Origin: an uncultured Clostridia bacterium
Lineage (GTDB): Bacteria > Bacillota > Clostridia > Christensenellales > UBA3700
Reading direction: 5' to 3'
NCBI GenBank assembly: GCA_947246685.1
Contig: CAMXSN010000001.1
Span: 1 to 64,000 of the forward strand
DNA: 64,000 bases
Positions 26,315-35,315 of this stretch are shown one piece after another; the stretch's first letter is position 1; every line of letters starts with the position of its first letter. The notes beneath the pieces were generated by a model. The model saw only the letters and a list, made by a program, of their open reading frames with translations. It was not told where the DNA came from and made no database searches. The translations under genes were made by a program, and so were the position numbers.

Positions 26315-27109
26315 ATGTTGGAACTCAGTGGAATACACAAGACGTTTAATATAGGCACCGTCAATGAGAAGAAGGCTTTGATCGATCTTAATCTCAAGGT
26401 CAATGAAGGCGATTTTATTACCGTTATAGGCGGCAACGGCGCGGGTAAGTCTACTATGCTCAACGTTATTGCAGGAGTTTTCCCTCCCGAACAAGGCGTT
26501 ATAACGCTCGACGGGGTCAACGTGACCAAGATGGCAGAGCATAGACGCGCGGGAATGATAGGAAGAGTCTTTCAAGATCCCATGGTGGGCACCGCGGGTA
26601 ATATGAATATAGAAGAAAATCTTGCCTTAGCCAACAGAAGAGGAAAATTCAGAGGGCTTGGCTGGGGAGTAAAGAAGAGCGAAAAAGAATTTTTTAAGGA
26701 AAAACTCAAAATGCTCGATCTCAATCTCGAGGACAGAATGGGCACTAAAGTAGGTTTGCTTTCAGGCGGACAGCGGCAAGCATTGACGTTGCTTATGGCG
26801 ACGCTGATTAAGCCGAAAGTATTGCTGCTTGACGAACATACCGCTGCGCTCGATCCTAAGACTGCTAGCAAAGTGCTTTCGCTTACAGAAGAGATTACTT
26901 CAAAAGAAAATATCACCACCGTTATGATAACGCACAACATGAAAGACGCTATAAAATACGGCAACCGTCTGATAATGATGATGGGAGGGACGATCATCTA
27001 CGACGTTGCAGGCGAAGAAAAGAAAAACCTTACGGTCAATGACTTGCTTGCAAAATTTGAACAAAGTTCCGGCGGAGAATTTGCCAACGACAGAATGTTG
27101 CTCGGTTAA
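26315..27109 (+). CDS. ABC transporter ATP-binding protein
   Basis: GGNGAGKST, LSGGQRQALTLLMAT, VLLLDEHTAALDP; true start ATG at 26315 after SD ggaggtg. Confidence 0.93.
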   Translation: MLELSGIHKTFNIGTVNEKKALIDLNLKVNEGDFITVIGGNGAGKSTMLNVIAGVFPPEQGVITLDGVNVTKMAEHRRAGMIGRVFQDPMVGTAGNMNIEENLALANRRGKFRGLGWGVKKSEKEFFKEKLKMLDLNLEDRMGTKVGLLSGGQRQALTLLMATLIKPKVLLLDEHTAALDPKTASKVLSLTEEITSKENITTVMITHNMKDAIKYGNRLIMMMGGTIIYDVAGEEKKNLTVNDLLAKFEQSSGGEFANDRMLLG

Positions 27110-27122
27110 TTTTATAAATACT

Positions 27123-27146
27123 AAGACGGCGATTGCCGTCTTTTTT
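27123..27146 (+). terminator. Terminator aagacggcgattgccgtctttttt
   Basis: 8-bp stem plus T run. Confidence 0.8.
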
Positions 27147-27529
27147 ATGCCTTGTTTTCAGAATACTGAATGCTGGATTTTGATATTTTATAAATCGGCG
27201 CAATCCTGCTCGACTCCAACGAATACTGTAGACAAGCATAGTTTTTGCAATATCAAATCATAATTTGATATCAAGCCGTTATTTATCGATAAAACCGCTT
27301 GATTTTAAGATTTTTTTATATATTAAATTCAATTTTTATATGATATTTTATAAAAATCTATTTACAATAAAGCAAATATTAGCAAATTAATTGCTAATAT
27401 TGCCTATTAAGTATATAAATTTTTTTGTATAGTACTAGTTTTGATTTTTTCGATTGCCTTACGGCGTAAAATATGATAATATTAATATATATAAAATTTG
27501 TAAGTTTAAGTAAGTTTGGGAGTTGTGCC

Positions 27530-28339
27530 ATGGCAGAGTTTTTTATTAATTTTACGCGTTTTATCGATGAAGATTCTCCGGTAAAAATCAGAATGATAGG
27601 CGAGACGCAGCAAGAAGACAGCGTCAACAACGAACGTAGAAATTCCGATATCATGGCATTGGAGTATATCATTTCAGGCGAGGGAATATTAGAGATCAAC
27701 GGCAAGACGTATTATCCAAAAGTCGGCGACGTGTTTTTTCTCAAAAAGGGCAGCGATCATAAGTATTCTTCCAACAAAAAGAACGGATGGCACAAGATAT
27801 GGGTTGTTTTTGAAGGGAAGCTTATGGAAGAAATGGTTGATTTGTATCTTCCCAAGGACACATATTTGTTTTCCAACTGTTACGTAGCTAATTATTTTCA
27901 AGACATACTGTATTATCTGAGGAATTTTAAGAATAATTACAAAAAGCTTACCGACGGAGTGTCTATCAAGCTATTTGAAATCTTTACCGCGATTAGAAGC
28001 AATGCTACGTCCGTCAAGAAAGTCAGTCTGGCAATGCAGATCAAAGACACTTTGGACATGATGGTTGAGAGCGAGCTGTCTTTGGAGAGTTTGAGCGCTC
28101 AGTTCGGGTATACAAAAAATCATATCATTCATATTTTTAAGAACGCGTTTGGAATAACTCCGTACAATTATTTTTTGGAAAGGAAAATAGAATACGCAAA
28201 AGTTTATCTCGACAACTGTTCGCTGTCGATAGCGGAAATCGCTCAAAAATTATCTTTTAGCGATCAGCAATACTTTTCCATATGTTTCAAAAAGCTTGTA
28301 GGAGTGCCGCCGATTGCGTATAGGAACAAGAAATTCTGA
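27530..28339 (+). CDS. AraC-family transcriptional regulator
   Basis: N-terminal cupin-like sensor; C-terminal SLESLSAQFGYTKNHIIHIFKNAFGITPYNYFLERKIEYAKVYLDNCSLSIAEIAQKLSFSDQQYFSICFKKLVGVPP. Confidence 0.92.
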   Translation: MAEFFINFTRFIDEDSPVKIRMIGETQQEDSVNNERRNSDIMALEYIISGEGILEINGKTYYPKVGDVFFLKKGSDHKYSSNKKNGWHKIWVVFEGKLMEEMVDLYLPKDTYLFSNCYVANYFQDILYYLRNFKNNYKKLTDGVSIKLFEIFTAIRSNATSVKKVSLAMQIKDTLDMMVESELSLESLSAQFGYTKNHIIHIFKNAFGITPYNYFLERKIEYAKVYLDNCSLSIAEIAQKLSFSDQQYFSICFKKLVGVPPIAYRNKKF

Positions 28340-28461
28340 TACATTTATAGGTTGCGCGGCAACGTATTTAGTTGAAAAAATAATCATAGTATGATAGAAT
28401 ATCAAAGTATATAATCTATTATATAGAAAAAAGCGTAAAATTCAATCAACGAGGTGTAATT

Positions 28462-30489
28462 ATGCATTGGGCGGAACAGATAGCGCAAAGAATTATCGAG
28501 AGGAATCCTAATAAGGCCGAATACGTATGCGCCGCGGGAATAAGTCCCTCCGGCTCTATTCATATAGGAAATTTCAGAGATATAGCAACGAGCTATTTTG
28601 TTGTTAGATCTTTGAGAAAAATGGGCAAAAAAGCTAAGTTGCTTTTTTCGTGGGACGAGTTTGACCGTCTGCGCAAAATTCCCGTCAACGTGGCAAAAGT
28701 CAACGACGATATGGAGAAATATATAGGTTTTCCGTACGTCGACGTTCCCAATCCGTTTCCTCAAAGCGACGCAAAAAATTACGCCGAATATTTTGAAAAC
28801 GAATTTGAAGAATCTCTTAACAAATTCGGCATTCAGATGGATTTCCGTCATCAGGCGCAGATGTATCGTTCCGGCAAATACAAGGATATGATTTTGCTCG
28901 CTCTTCGCAAACGCGGGGAAATATTCGACATAATCGATTCGCATCGTACGCAAGAGGCGCAGGAAGGAGAAAGAGAATCGTACTATCCGGTCAATATTTA
29001 CTGTCCCGAATGCGGCAGAGATACTACCAAGATTCACGCTCTGTCCGAAAATTGCGAGAGAGCCGAATATTCATGCAAGTGCGGCTATCGCGGCGAATTT
29101 GACTTTACCAAAAATTTCAACTGTAAATTGGCTTGGAAGATAGATTGGCCTATGCGTTGGTGCTACGAAGGCGTAGATTTCGAGCCGGGCGGCAAAGACC
29201 ATGCGAGCATCAACGGCAGTTATGACACATCCAAACATATCTCTAGGCAGATTTTCGGATATGAAGCGCCGATTTTCCAAGGCTATGAGTTTATAGGTAT
29301 AAGCGACAGCAACGCTCAAACGGGCAAGATGTCCGGATCGTCGGGGCTGAATCTTACTCCGGAAACGTTGCTTAAATTATATCAACCTGAGGTATTGCTG
29401 TGGCTTTATTCGAGAAACGAGCCGCTCAAAGCATTTAATTTCTGTCTTGACGACGGTATTTTAAGGCAATATTTCGAGTTTGACAAAATGTATAACGACG
29501 TAAAAAACGGCACAGCCAACGAATTGACGAAGTCTATTATAGAGTTGGCGAGCGTAGACGGCAGACAGCCGAGTTTGGTGCCCATGAGCTTGATAGTTCA
29601 GCTGGGATCTGTCGTTGATTTCAATCTCAAAATGTTGGAAGTAGTGTTCGAGAAGATAGGCACGCCGTTCAAATATGAAGAATTCAAAGACAGATTGGAG
29701 AGAGCCAAGTTCTGGTTGGAAAAATGCTCGCCTCAAGACGTCAATAAACTGAGATTGTCGAGAAATTGGTCTGTCTATGAGACATTGGACGAATTGGAGA
29801 AGAAGGAGATCGCAGAGCTTTACTCTTATATCAAAAACGGCGGATACGATTTGTCGCAGCTGCAGACGGAACTGTATGCAATCCCCAAGAGAATAAGAAA
29901 TCTTACGATTGAAGACAAACAACTCAAAGCTTATCAGGGCGCTTTTTTCAAAAACGTATATAAGTTGCTGATAAATAAGGAGAGAGGTCCAAGATTGTAT
30001 TTGTTCCTGTTTGCAATCGATCCCGCTAAATATAGCGCGTTGCTTGATTTCTCATATCCAAAGACGCAAGAGGAAATTCAGGACGAACAAGTCGTAGAGC
30101 AGGAAACTGTCGAAGAAAATAAAGTCGAATACGGCGATCCCGATCCCGTCGCTCCGATCAAGCAGGAAATTGCAATTGACGAATTTGACAAAATAGATTT
30201 GAGAGTATGCAGAATTGTCAAATGTCAGGAGATACGCAAATCGCACAACTGCTACAAATTGACGCTTTTTGACGGAGAGGGCGAGAGAGTAATCGTTTCG
30301 TCTATCAAACATTATTACACTCCCGAGCAACTCGTCGGAAAGAAAATAATCGTGGTTGCCAATCTCAAACCTGTTAGAATCACCGGCGTTACCAGCAACG
30401 GTATGTTGGTGGCTGCGTCCAACAACGCTTGCGGTTGCAAGGTGATATTTGTGGACGATGCGGTGCCCGAGGGTACTTGTATCAAATAG
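28462..30489 (+). CDS. lysK: Class I lysyl-tRNA synthetase with C-terminal tRNA-binding (Trbp111/EMAPII-like OB) domain
   Basis: GISPSGSIHIGNFRDI (HIGH-type), KMSGSSG (KMSKS-type), AHIDDLKXX-free class I-LysRS architecture; C-terminal DEFDKIDLRVCRIVKCQEIRKSHNCYKLTLFDGEGERVIVSSIKHYYTPEQLVGKKIIVVANLKP. Confidence 0.9.
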   Translation: MHWAEQIAQRIIERNPNKAEYVCAAGISPSGSIHIGNFRDIATSYFVVRSLRKMGKKAKLLFSWDEFDRLRKIPVNVAKVNDDMEKYIGFPYVDVPNPFPQSDAKNYAEYFENEFEESLNKFGIQMDFRHQAQMYRSGKYKDMILLALRKRGEIFDIIDSHRTQEAQEGERESYYPVNIYCPECGRDTTKIHALSENCERAEYSCKCGYRGEFDFTKNFNCKLAWKIDWPMRWCYEGVDFEPGGKDHASINGSYDTSKHISRQIFGYEAPIFQGYEFIGISDSNAQTGKMSGSSGLNLTPETLLKLYQPEVLLWLYSRNEPLKAFNFCLDDGILRQYFEFDKMYNDVKNGTANELTKSIIELASVDGRQPSLVPMSLIVQLGSVVDFNLKMLEVVFEKIGTPFKYEEFKDRLERAKFWLEKCSPQDVNKLRLSRNWSVYETLDELEKKEIAELYSYIKNGGYDLSQLQTELYAIPKRIRNLTIEDKQLKAYQGAFFKNVYKLLINKERGPRLYLFLFAIDPAKYSALLDFSYPKTQEEIQDEQVVEQETVEENKVEYGDPDPVAPIKQEIAIDEFDKIDLRVCRIVKCQEIRKSHNCYKLTLFDGEGERVIVSSIKHYYTPEQLVGKKIIVVANLKPVRITGVTSNGMLVAASNNACGCKVIFVDDAVPEGTCIK

Positions 30490-30516
30490 TCCAAGGCGTT
30501 TCGTAATAATAATTTT

Positions 30517-30556
30517 ACCGCGCGTAACGTTAATTGTTTACGCGCGGTATTTTTAT
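30517..30556 (+). terminator. Terminator taccgcgcgtaacgttaattgtttacgcgcggtattttt
   Basis: 12-bp stem plus T run. Confidence 0.8.
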
Positions 30557-30663
30557 TGAGATAGTATTTATTTTACAAGTTAATATAAAAGAAAACGACT
30601 GACGAAAGAAATTTTCGGGTTTCAAATTTTACATTGAACGATAATAGCTTCTTCTAAATCGAT

Positions 30664-32079
30664 TTGACAATTTGCATTTTATCGAGTATGATGAGGCGCG
30701 TGAGTATAAAGATAAAATTCCAAGATAGCTGGTTTTCCAAAGCCGCTGAAAATTATTTTCATTCTAATTGGTATTTATTAACTCTTACAGCGTTGATGAT
30801 ATTGCCGTTTGCTTTTCGACAATACGTTTTGGGGCTTTGGCTTACCGTATTGGCGACGTGTTTGGCAATGATGCTATGCGAAGATATCTTGCCGTCGTTT
30901 GCGGGCTTTCTGTTTGCCAATATGTCTGTGTTTGAGTTACACAGAATTACCAATCAAGAGATTCTTTCCATGTCGGGAATCGCAGTGCCGGTTATCGCGT
31001 CTTTTATTTTTCATCTGGTATTTTATCGCAGGAAGAATTATCGTCCCGGCAAGACTTTTTGGTGTCAAATCGCTGTGTCGGTTGCGATTACGTTAGCCGG
31101 TTTGGGCGTCACGAATACTAAGGAGTATTTTGCCATTCCGACTATGTATTTTTGTTGCTTTTTGGGATTCGGACTGTTGGGGATTCTCGCAGTGCTGGAT
31201 ATATACGTGCCGGACAACCCCGAATATATAAAGAAATATTTTGCCAAGACAATGATATGCGTCGGATTTGCCGTCATTTTGATGTGGTGCGTTGCCGTGA
31301 TTCAGGACGCTCCTAAAATGCAATCCGGATTTCAGGTCCCGTATCGTCAATGGAAAAACAACGTAGGCAATCTTATGCTGATATCTGTGCCGGCAACTCT
31401 GTATTATGCGACAAAAAGTCCTCGTAGCTGGTGTTTTTTTATGTTTGCAGTTTTGGAATTCGCCGCAATAATATTCTCGCTATCGCGAGGGACGATGATT
31501 ATGGCGATTGCAATGGCGCCGTTTGAACTTGCGTTGTATTTTATTATGATAAAAGATAAAAAGCAAAGAATCGTCAGCGCGCTTATATTGGGAGCGGCAA
31601 TTGCGGCGGTGACTATAGCGTTAATTAAGATGCGAGTGAATTTTTGGGCGTATTTGAAAGAGAAACTTCAAGTATACGAAGGAGAAATGCGTTGGAAATT
31701 ATATCGATTAGGATGGGAAAATTTCTGTAAGCATCCGATATTCGGCGTAGGTTTCGGCTATCGTAACGATGAGATTTATCCGCTCAACGACATGGCGATT
31801 TTTTGGTATCACAGCACGCCTGTGCAGATCATAGCAAGTATGGGTATAGTGGGAGTATTGTGTTATGCCTATCAGTTGATTGTGCGTTTAAGATTGCTTA
31901 TCAAACGAAATTCTTTTAATCTGTTTATGTTGCTCGCATTTATAGGCTTTGAGGGGTATTCATGCATTAACACGGGGAGTTTTTCTCCATTGCCTTATGC
32001 GGTTCTTATCGTGTTTATGTTCATAATATGCGAGAAATGTAATAACGGCAAAATTAAGAAAAACAGTATAAATTGTTGA
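30664..32079 (+). CDS. O-antigen ligase/polymerase-like membrane protein
   Basis: About 10 TM segments; GWENFCKHPIFGVGFGYRNDEI...HSTPVQIIASMGIVGVLCY (WaaL-type). Start codon uncertain. Confidence 0.75.
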   Translation: MTICILSSMMRRVSIKIKFQDSWFSKAAENYFHSNWYLLTLTALMILPFAFRQYVLGLWLTVLATCLAMMLCEDILPSFAGFLFANMSVFELHRITNQEILSMSGIAVPVIASFIFHLVFYRRKNYRPGKTFWCQIAVSVAITLAGLGVTNTKEYFAIPTMYFCCFLGFGLLGILAVLDIYVPDNPEYIKKYFAKTMICVGFAVILMWCVAVIQDAPKMQSGFQVPYRQWKNNVGNLMLISVPATLYYATKSPRSWCFFMFAVLEFAAIIFSLSRGTMIMAIAMAPFELALYFIMIKDKKQRIVSALILGAAIAAVTIALIKMRVNFWAYLKEKLQVYEGEMRWKLYRLGWENFCKHPIFGVGFGYRNDEIYPLNDMAIFWYHSTPVQIIASMGIVGVLCYAYQLIVRLRLLIKRNSFNLFMLLAFIGFEGYSCINTGSFSPLPYAVLIVFMFIICEKCNNGKIKKNSINC

Positions 32080-32124
32080 TTTGCCCCATAATATAATGTA
32101 TAATTATATTTATAGGAGGGCTTT

Positions 32125-32604
32125 ATGAGAAATACCAAATTAGCTATAGGAACCGCTATGACTACCGTTGCCAGCAGTTTGCTTTTGGGAATCATTATCT
32201 TCTATAGCACATATTTTCAGAACTTATTTACGTCTCCGTATAACAGTGAATATAAATTCTTGCCGTTTACGATATGGTTTGTCTCGTTTGCGATTTTCGG
32301 AATTAGTTTTTATTTTATATTCAAACGCAAACAGGGTAGAGCGTTGCTTTTAATTCCTTTTATTTTACAAATAGGATTCTTTATGGTTTACGTCGTAGCG
32401 TCATATTGGTTTTTCGCATGCTTTACGGCTTTGGTGAGTTGCACGTTGGGATTTTTATGTGTGTCGTGGCAAGCAATCGCGTTGCTTGTAAAAAGGCGTT
32501 GGGGAATATTTATCCTTACGTTGATTATGATTGCGATATTTATCATATTTATCTACAAGAGCACAATCTTTTGCTTTCTTGAATATGGAGAGTGGAAAGA
32601 TTGA
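32125..32604 (+). CDS. Small membrane protein of unknown function (159 aa)
   Basis: Four hydrophobic helices; SD aggaggg. Confidence 0.7.
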   Translation: MRNTKLAIGTAMTTVASSLLLGIIIFYSTYFQNLFTSPYNSEYKFLPFTIWFVSFAIFGISFYFIFKRKQGRALLLIPFILQIGFFMVYVVASYWFFACFTALVSCTLGFLCVSWQAIALLVKRRWGIFILTLIMIAIFIIFIYKSTIFCFLEYGEWKD

Positions 32605-32747
32605 TAGCAAGTTGCCAATTAAGATTCGCAACTTAGAATTTAGCAGATGGTAGGGATTAAATTAAATGATAGGTTTGTTATTTTTTGAATATTTATTTAT
32701 CAAAAAGCCTAAACTAACTTTGAGTTCGATATGAAACACGCAAAAAA

Positions 32748-32775
32748 ACAAGTCCTCGATTGAGGACTTGTTTTT
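32748..32775. terminator. Terminator aacaagtcctcgattgaggacttgtttttt
   Basis: Perfect stem adjacent to tRNA-Glu 3' end. Confidence 0.75.
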
Positions 32776-32850
32776 TGGTGACTCCACGGGGATTCGAACC
32801 CCGGTAGCAGGCGTGAGAGGCCTGAGTCTTAACCGCTTGACCATGGAGCC
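32776..32850 (-). tRNA. tRNA-Glu(CTC)
   Basis: Minus strand GGCTCCATGGTCAAGCGG...CAGGC CTCTCAC GCCTG...GTGGAGTCACCA. Confidence 0.95.
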
Positions 32851-33058
32851 GTTTATTAATTGCTTTATAATATTAGCATAATTAATCAAACGTGTCTATC
32901 GTTTTTTGCATTTTTTTGAGTTTGTATCATATTTTCTTATTGCAATGACTAATTAAACGTTGGATGAAATATAATTTGCGGTCAAAACTTCTCAAAAGAT
33001 TGACAGAACGCAACATTTATAATATATTTAATATATTCTTAATTTCAAGTAATGATCT

Positions 33059-33133
33059 GCTTCCGTAGTTAAATGGATATAACGGTCCCCTCCTAAGGGA
33101 TTGTTGTGGGTTCGATTCCCGCCGGGAGCACCA
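33059..33133 (+). tRNA. tRNA-Arg(CCT)
   Basis: GCTTCCG...CGGGAGCACCA; anticodon loop CTCCTAA. Confidence 0.93.
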
Positions 33134-33447
33134 CCAAGACACACGAAAAAGGAGCGTGCAAAACTCTGTTGAGTGTGTTTTTTTCTATGCTAAAACGACC
33201 ACACGGAGTGCCCAAAATACACGTGTTAGGTAATTTTGGGGTAAATTAAATAACGTTTTTCGAGTAGATACTCTTTTCGTGCAATATTATGTTTGTTGCG
33301 ATGGAATTTGATTTTCTTTTATTGTCTTTTCTAAATTAATAATCAATGAACTGTAAACAGTTAATATAATTAACCATATAATGAACTAGATTATTTAATA
33401 CTTAACTCGATATACAATTAAACTTGAGATAACATAGTTATAATTGC

Positions 33448-33493
33448 TACATATTTGACTTCCGTTAAGGAAGTCTATATGTAGTATTTTTTT
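33448..33493 (+). promoter_or_regulatory. Long hairpin plus T7 immediately 5' of SD (possible attenuator or processing site)
   Basis: ctacatatttgacttccgttaaggaagtctatatgtag followed by tattttttt and aggagcg SD. Confidence 0.6.
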
Positions 33494-33506
33494 AGGAGCG
33501 TAAATC

Positions 33507-34280
33507 ATGAAAATTACAAATCAGTCGAACGTCACTTACAATTCCGTAATACCAGGCAGAGCTGACATTCCCGTAAGGCTTGCTAGCAATGCTGTAAATA
33601 CTGAAAATTTATCTGACGCCGTTACAAAAGTACTCGTTTCTGACAAAACTTTTGCCAGAGAAGGCGAAACCGTTCACAACACGGTAACTATCACAAATAA
33701 TTCTGAAACAAAACTGTTTTCCACATTTATTTCCGCTGTAACGCCCGACGGTGCAAGCAACGTTGCTGGCAGCGTAAAGGTCAACGGCGTTGCTCAACCG
33801 ACTCGAGATATGTATTCGGGCTTTTATCTGCCTGACCTAAATCCGGGCGAATCGGTCACTGTCGAATATGATTTGAAAATCGACACACCGACGGCTACGA
33901 CGCCGATAATCGACTCTCCCCAGTTCCAATACTGGATAAAATATCCTGAAAGAGGCGATGTTCGATATGTAGAAAATACAAATCCCGTTACAATAAACGT
34001 AGTTTTTGACAAACTGACCGTTGTAAAGAGTGTAGACAAAGAGTTTGCGACAAAAGGAGAAACGTTGACTTACACCGTGATAATAACTAATAAAGGCAAC
34101 GTTGACATAAAAGATCTGTTCTTTACCGACAGCATACCCCAGGGCACTACTTTTGTTGAAAATTCTGTATTTATAAACGGTGATAACGTTACCGCATACC
34201 GTCCGGACATCGGCTACAGCTTAGCAAATTTGAAGCCTGACGAAAGCGCTACTACAAGTTTTCAAGTAACGGTAAACTAA
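33507..34280 (+). CDS. DUF11-repeat protein without signal peptide (257 aa)
   Basis: Two DUF11-type repeats: DKTFAREGETVHNTVTITNNSE...LPDLNPGESVTVEYDLKI and DKEFATKGETLTYTVIITNKGNVDIKDLFFTDSIPQGTTFVENSVFING...LANLKPDESATTSFQVTV. Confidence 0.85.
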   Translation: MKITNQSNVTYNSVIPGRADIPVRLASNAVNTENLSDAVTKVLVSDKTFAREGETVHNTVTITNNSETKLFSTFISAVTPDGASNVAGSVKVNGVAQPTRDMYSGFYLPDLNPGESVTVEYDLKIDTPTATTPIIDSPQFQYWIKYPERGDVRYVENTNPVTINVVFDKLTVVKSVDKEFATKGETLTYTVIITNKGNVDIKDLFFTDSIPQGTTFVENSVFINGDNVTAYRPDIGYSLANLKPDESATTSFQVTVN

Positions 34281-34364
34281 TTAAAGCGAAGAGTTAGGTT
34301 GGCGTCTATTAAGCTGAGGCGCGCAAATGACTTGCAACGTTATTTCAAAATCTAATTATCGGCA

Positions 34365-34402
34365 TTATGTCGTATTTTGTCAAAAGATGAAATACGACAT
34401 TT
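34365..34402. terminator. Terminator atgtcgtattt...aaatacgacat
   Basis: 11-bp stem with T-rich tail. Confidence 0.65.
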
Positions 34403-34443
34403 TATATTATTCCAAAAAGCATTTATATAAATACTTTGCTCAT

Positions 34444-35028
34444 TTATTTATGAGCAGGCCATTTGCAGTCGGTTAGTTCCATTTCTGTAAATATTGCCTT
34501 GAAAGACGACTGCTCGGGAGAACAAGCGTAAATTCCGAAATTGATTTCGTCGTCGCCTTCCCACATATGGCATATGCGCATTTGCTTAAAATCCATACCG
34601 TCATATGAATATTCTATACAATAGTCTGATTCTCTTCTGCTCAGACGATACCACATAGTTTTGACAGTTGAGGAAATATCCGTCGTCGCCCAATCGGAGT
34701 ATCCGAGGTTTGTGACGACGCTGCCAAGCCTTTGTATAGATTGATTTTCAAATTCTATCGATGCTTTCAACCAATTTTCACTGTTTAGATACATTACTAT
34801 TCCGCATTGATCAAATCGTTTTTTACTGTCGAACTGAGTTTTGACAGTAAAAGAGAAGTACTTATCTTTGGTTGTTATTTGCAAGACGGGTGCATTGTCG
34901 TTTCTGAATCCGTAATAAGTTCTTTGCCATAGATCCGTATTAGGCTGTGTAGTTATCACTACTTCGTTTTTGTTAATGATATATCGTTCGGGCGTCCGAG
35001 TCCATTTGAAATTAGATGTGTTTATCAT
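34444..35028 (-). CDS. DUF1349 domain protein (concanavalin-like)
   Basis: FDQCGIVMYLNSENWLKASIEFENQSIQRLGSVVTNLGYSDW...MWYRLSRRESDYCIEYSYDG...INFGIYACSPEQSSFKAIFTEMEL. Confidence 0.88.
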   Translation of the reverse strand: MINTSNFKWTRTPERYIINKNEVVITTQPNTDLWQRTYYGFRNDNAPVLQITTKDKYFSFTVKTQFDSKKRFDQCGIVMYLNSENWLKASIEFENQSIQRLGSVVTNLGYSDWATTDISSTVKTMWYRLSRRESDYCIEYSYDGMDFKQMRICHMWEGDDEINFGIYACSPEQSSFKAIFTEMELTDCKWPAHK

Positions 35029-35315
35029 AGCTTAACTCCTAAAAATTATTATATCAGAAATTTTACTTAAAATCAACATAGGAATCAAATCGTCGATAAG
35101 GGAAATTCCGATTTGCTTACTGTTACGTTATTTACACATCTATTGCGTTTCTAGTATATTAGATTCTCGATTGAGGTGAAACGCGAAGTTTTGTCCAATT
35201 AAGTATTGAAAGAAAGCGATTAATATGGTAAAATGAATTAAAAGTAATTTTTCGCAATGCAAAAAAATTCCAGATGATTTACGGTTGTTTAATAAAACGG
35301 CTAAACGGAGAATTT

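Noticed and set aside
33059-34443. tRNA-Arg-integrated prophage or integrative element
   Set aside because: No integrase, no second copy of the tRNA-Arg 3' end and only one gene (DUF11) follows; insertion remains possible but unsupported.
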